This document shows positions 63,239 to 64,000 of a stretch of DNA of 64,000 bases, piece after piece (the first letter of the stretch is position 1; each line of letters begins with the position of its first letter). A program made the translations under genes and the position numbers. This DNA comes from Polynucleobacter sp. es-MAR-4 (GTDB taxonomy: Bacteria > Pseudomonadota > Gammaproteobacteria > Burkholderiales > Burkholderiaceae): contig NZ_JACVPF010000001.1 of NCBI RefSeq assembly GCF_018882055.1, forward strand, positions 1,054,001 through 1,118,000, written 5' to 3'. A model generated the notes under the pieces. That model saw only the letters and a list, made by a program, of their open reading frames with translations, was not told where the DNA came from and searched no databases.

Positions 63239-63820
63239 CTATTCCGGATGAAACTCATCAAAGAAATTTGAGTAGGCCTCTTCAGAGAAAAATTGTTTTG
63301 CATCCACTCTTGCTGGGGCAGCATGCAAAACTGAAACCTGATAAATCCATACCCCATTATCTGGCGTCACCCTAGTGATCCAACGGACGCGCATTGACTG
63401 CTCTACTGCACCAGTGGATTTGAATTCTAAAAAATAATCCTTAGCGGAGAGGCGCTGGCGATTTGCTGCCTGATAAGAGGCATCAGAGCTAACTGCGCTT
63501 TCTGCATTGACCTTTGCGCGATTAAAAAGATTGTTTTGCAGTTGCTCCAATAATTTAGGTGCTAGAGCAACTTGATCTTTAGCCAGATGAATCGTGCTCA
63601 CCGAATAAATATCATCTTCAATCTTTACCGCTTCTAAAGTTTGTGGAATTTCTTGATTTTGATATGAGAGTTTCCGCTCAATCTTTTCTGGCTTGCCCGG
63701 AAATAAAGCGCTATAACCCTCTTGCTGGGCCTGCACAGTCCGCCAATCTAACTTGGGACTACAAGCAGAAAGTAAAAATGCAAATGCAAATGCAAAAACT
63801 ACTCCAAAATTTTGGAGCAT
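63239..63820 (-). CDS. Predicted lipoprotein of unknown function
   Basis: About 193 residues. A hydrophobic stretch ends in the lipobox FLLSAC, so this is likely a lipoprotein with Cys about residue 20 by the ATG at 63820. That start is four bases after the lipA stop but gives no positive charge before the hydrophobic core; the ATG at 63844 adds MGLVLSKS, with a lysine, and overlaps lipA. The mature part (YSALFPGKPEKIERKLSY, then SMRVRWITRVTPDNGVWIYQ) is not in a family I can name. The FAFAFAF core is coded by a short six-base repeat. Confidence 0.7.
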   Translation of the reverse strand: MLQNFGVVFAFAFAFLLSACSPKLDWRTVQAQQEGYSALFPGKPEKIERKLSYQNQEIPQTLEAVKIEDDIYSVSTIHLAKDQVALAPKLLEQLQNNLFNRAKVNAESAVSSDASYQAANRQRLSAKDYFLEFKSTGAVEQSMRVRWITRVTPDNGVWIYQVSVLHAAPARVDAKQFFSEEAYSNFFDEFHPE

Positions 63821-63824
63821 AGAT

Positions 63825-64000
63825 TTAGACAACACCAGCCCCATGAGCTTGTTGGTCTGCATGGTAGCTAGAGCGCACCATCGCACCTACGGCAGCATGT
63901 GAGAAGCCCATTGCATATGCCTCTTCTTCAAAATGCTTAAAGACGTCGGGGTGCACATAGCGACGAACTGGCAGGTGATGTCCGGAAGGAGCTAGATACT
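63825..64000 (-). CDS. lipA: Lipoyl synthase, C-terminal fragment
   Basis: The 3' end of a gene entering from the right edge. The 57 visible codons read [50 protein letters not shown] and end in GAGVV, the very conserved C-terminus of the radical-SAM enzyme LipA that inserts sulphur into octanoyl groups. The conserved arginine-serine-serine-tyrosine (RSSY) that contacts an iron-sulphur cluster is present. The stop is 63825-63827. Confidence 0.95.
   Translation of the reverse strand, partial: YLAPSGHHLPVRRYVHPDVFKHFEEEAYAMGFSHAAVGAMVRSSYHADQQAHGAGVV

Overview
The window is a stretch of core bacterial chromosome, almost fully coding and without any insertion sequence, phage gene, CRISPR array or rRNA operon. 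Gene order (mutM-TPR/lolB-ispE-tRNA-Gln-prs-rplY-pth; kdsD-kdsC-lptC-lptA-lptB-hpf-ptsN-hprK-rapZ; the ctaC/ctaD/cox11/ctaE cluster followed by surf1-ctaA-ctaB-sco; gshA-gshB-EIIA-ptsH-ptsI), the betaproteobacterial-type GshA and the small cytochrome oxidase assembly genes point to the Burkholderiales. The compact layout and moderate GC content (judged by eye) suggest Polynucleobacter or a close freshwater relative; that genus call is inference.

Layout. 1-9057: a minus-strand run, transcribed from a large FAD/Fe-S oxidoreductase through a DUF971 gene, ubiE, a secreted Tim44-like protein, ubiJ, ubiB and a DUF502 membrane protein to the start of aspS. 9193-12462: plus-strand ilvA, a cytosolic 5'-nucleotidase and queF. 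12535-19189: ssb and an MFS transporter (minus), uvrA (plus), a KefB/C-type antiporter (minus). 19201-25662: the Kdo/Lpt operon for lipopolysaccharide, then hpf, ptsN, hprK and rapZ. 25607-27588: mutY-mutM (minus). 27618-32568: a TPR-LolB fusion, ispE, tRNA-Gln, prs, rplY, pth. 32573-36732: ferredoxin, coaD, rsmD and a pair of M16 peptidase genes (minus). 36795-38721: ftsY and rpoH, with a perfect CIRCE operator before rpoH. 38744-47720: aa3-type cytochrome c oxidase genes and their haem A and copper assembly factors. 47902-54: a BioC-like methyltransferase, comF, trmL, gpsA, secB, grxC, a rhodanese, gpmA, ctpA and a MoeB/ThiF E1 enzyme (to 55151). 55179-59913: ptsI, ptsH, an EIIA of the mannose family, gshB, gshA. 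60019-62696: an ammonium module (torF-like porin, PII protein, AmtB). 62959-64000: ubiK, an unknown lipoprotein and the 3' end of lipA.

The genes build an aerobic, respiring Gram-negative cell: ubiquinone factors (UbiB, UbiJ, UbiE, UbiK), a full cytochrome c oxidase with its assembly line, LPS synthesis and transport, glutathione synthesis, base-excision and nucleotide-excision repair, and a regulatory phosphotransferase system (EI, HPr, EIIA-Ntr, EIIA-Man, HPr kinase) with no sugar permease in sight.

I see no unknown defence or mobile system. The most unusual observations are a TPR-LolB fusion that contains no cysteine and so cannot be a lipoprotein, the CIRCE operator wrapped around a probable rpoH -35 box, the absence of rpoN from its usual slot between lptB and hpf alongside NtrC-like sites before the ammonium operon, a MutY with altered iron-sulphur cysteine spacing, and a BioC-like protein lacking a normal SAM-binding motif. 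No gene-free stretch exceeds 300 bases; the longest are 62697-62958, 22777-22968 and 47721-47901, described below.
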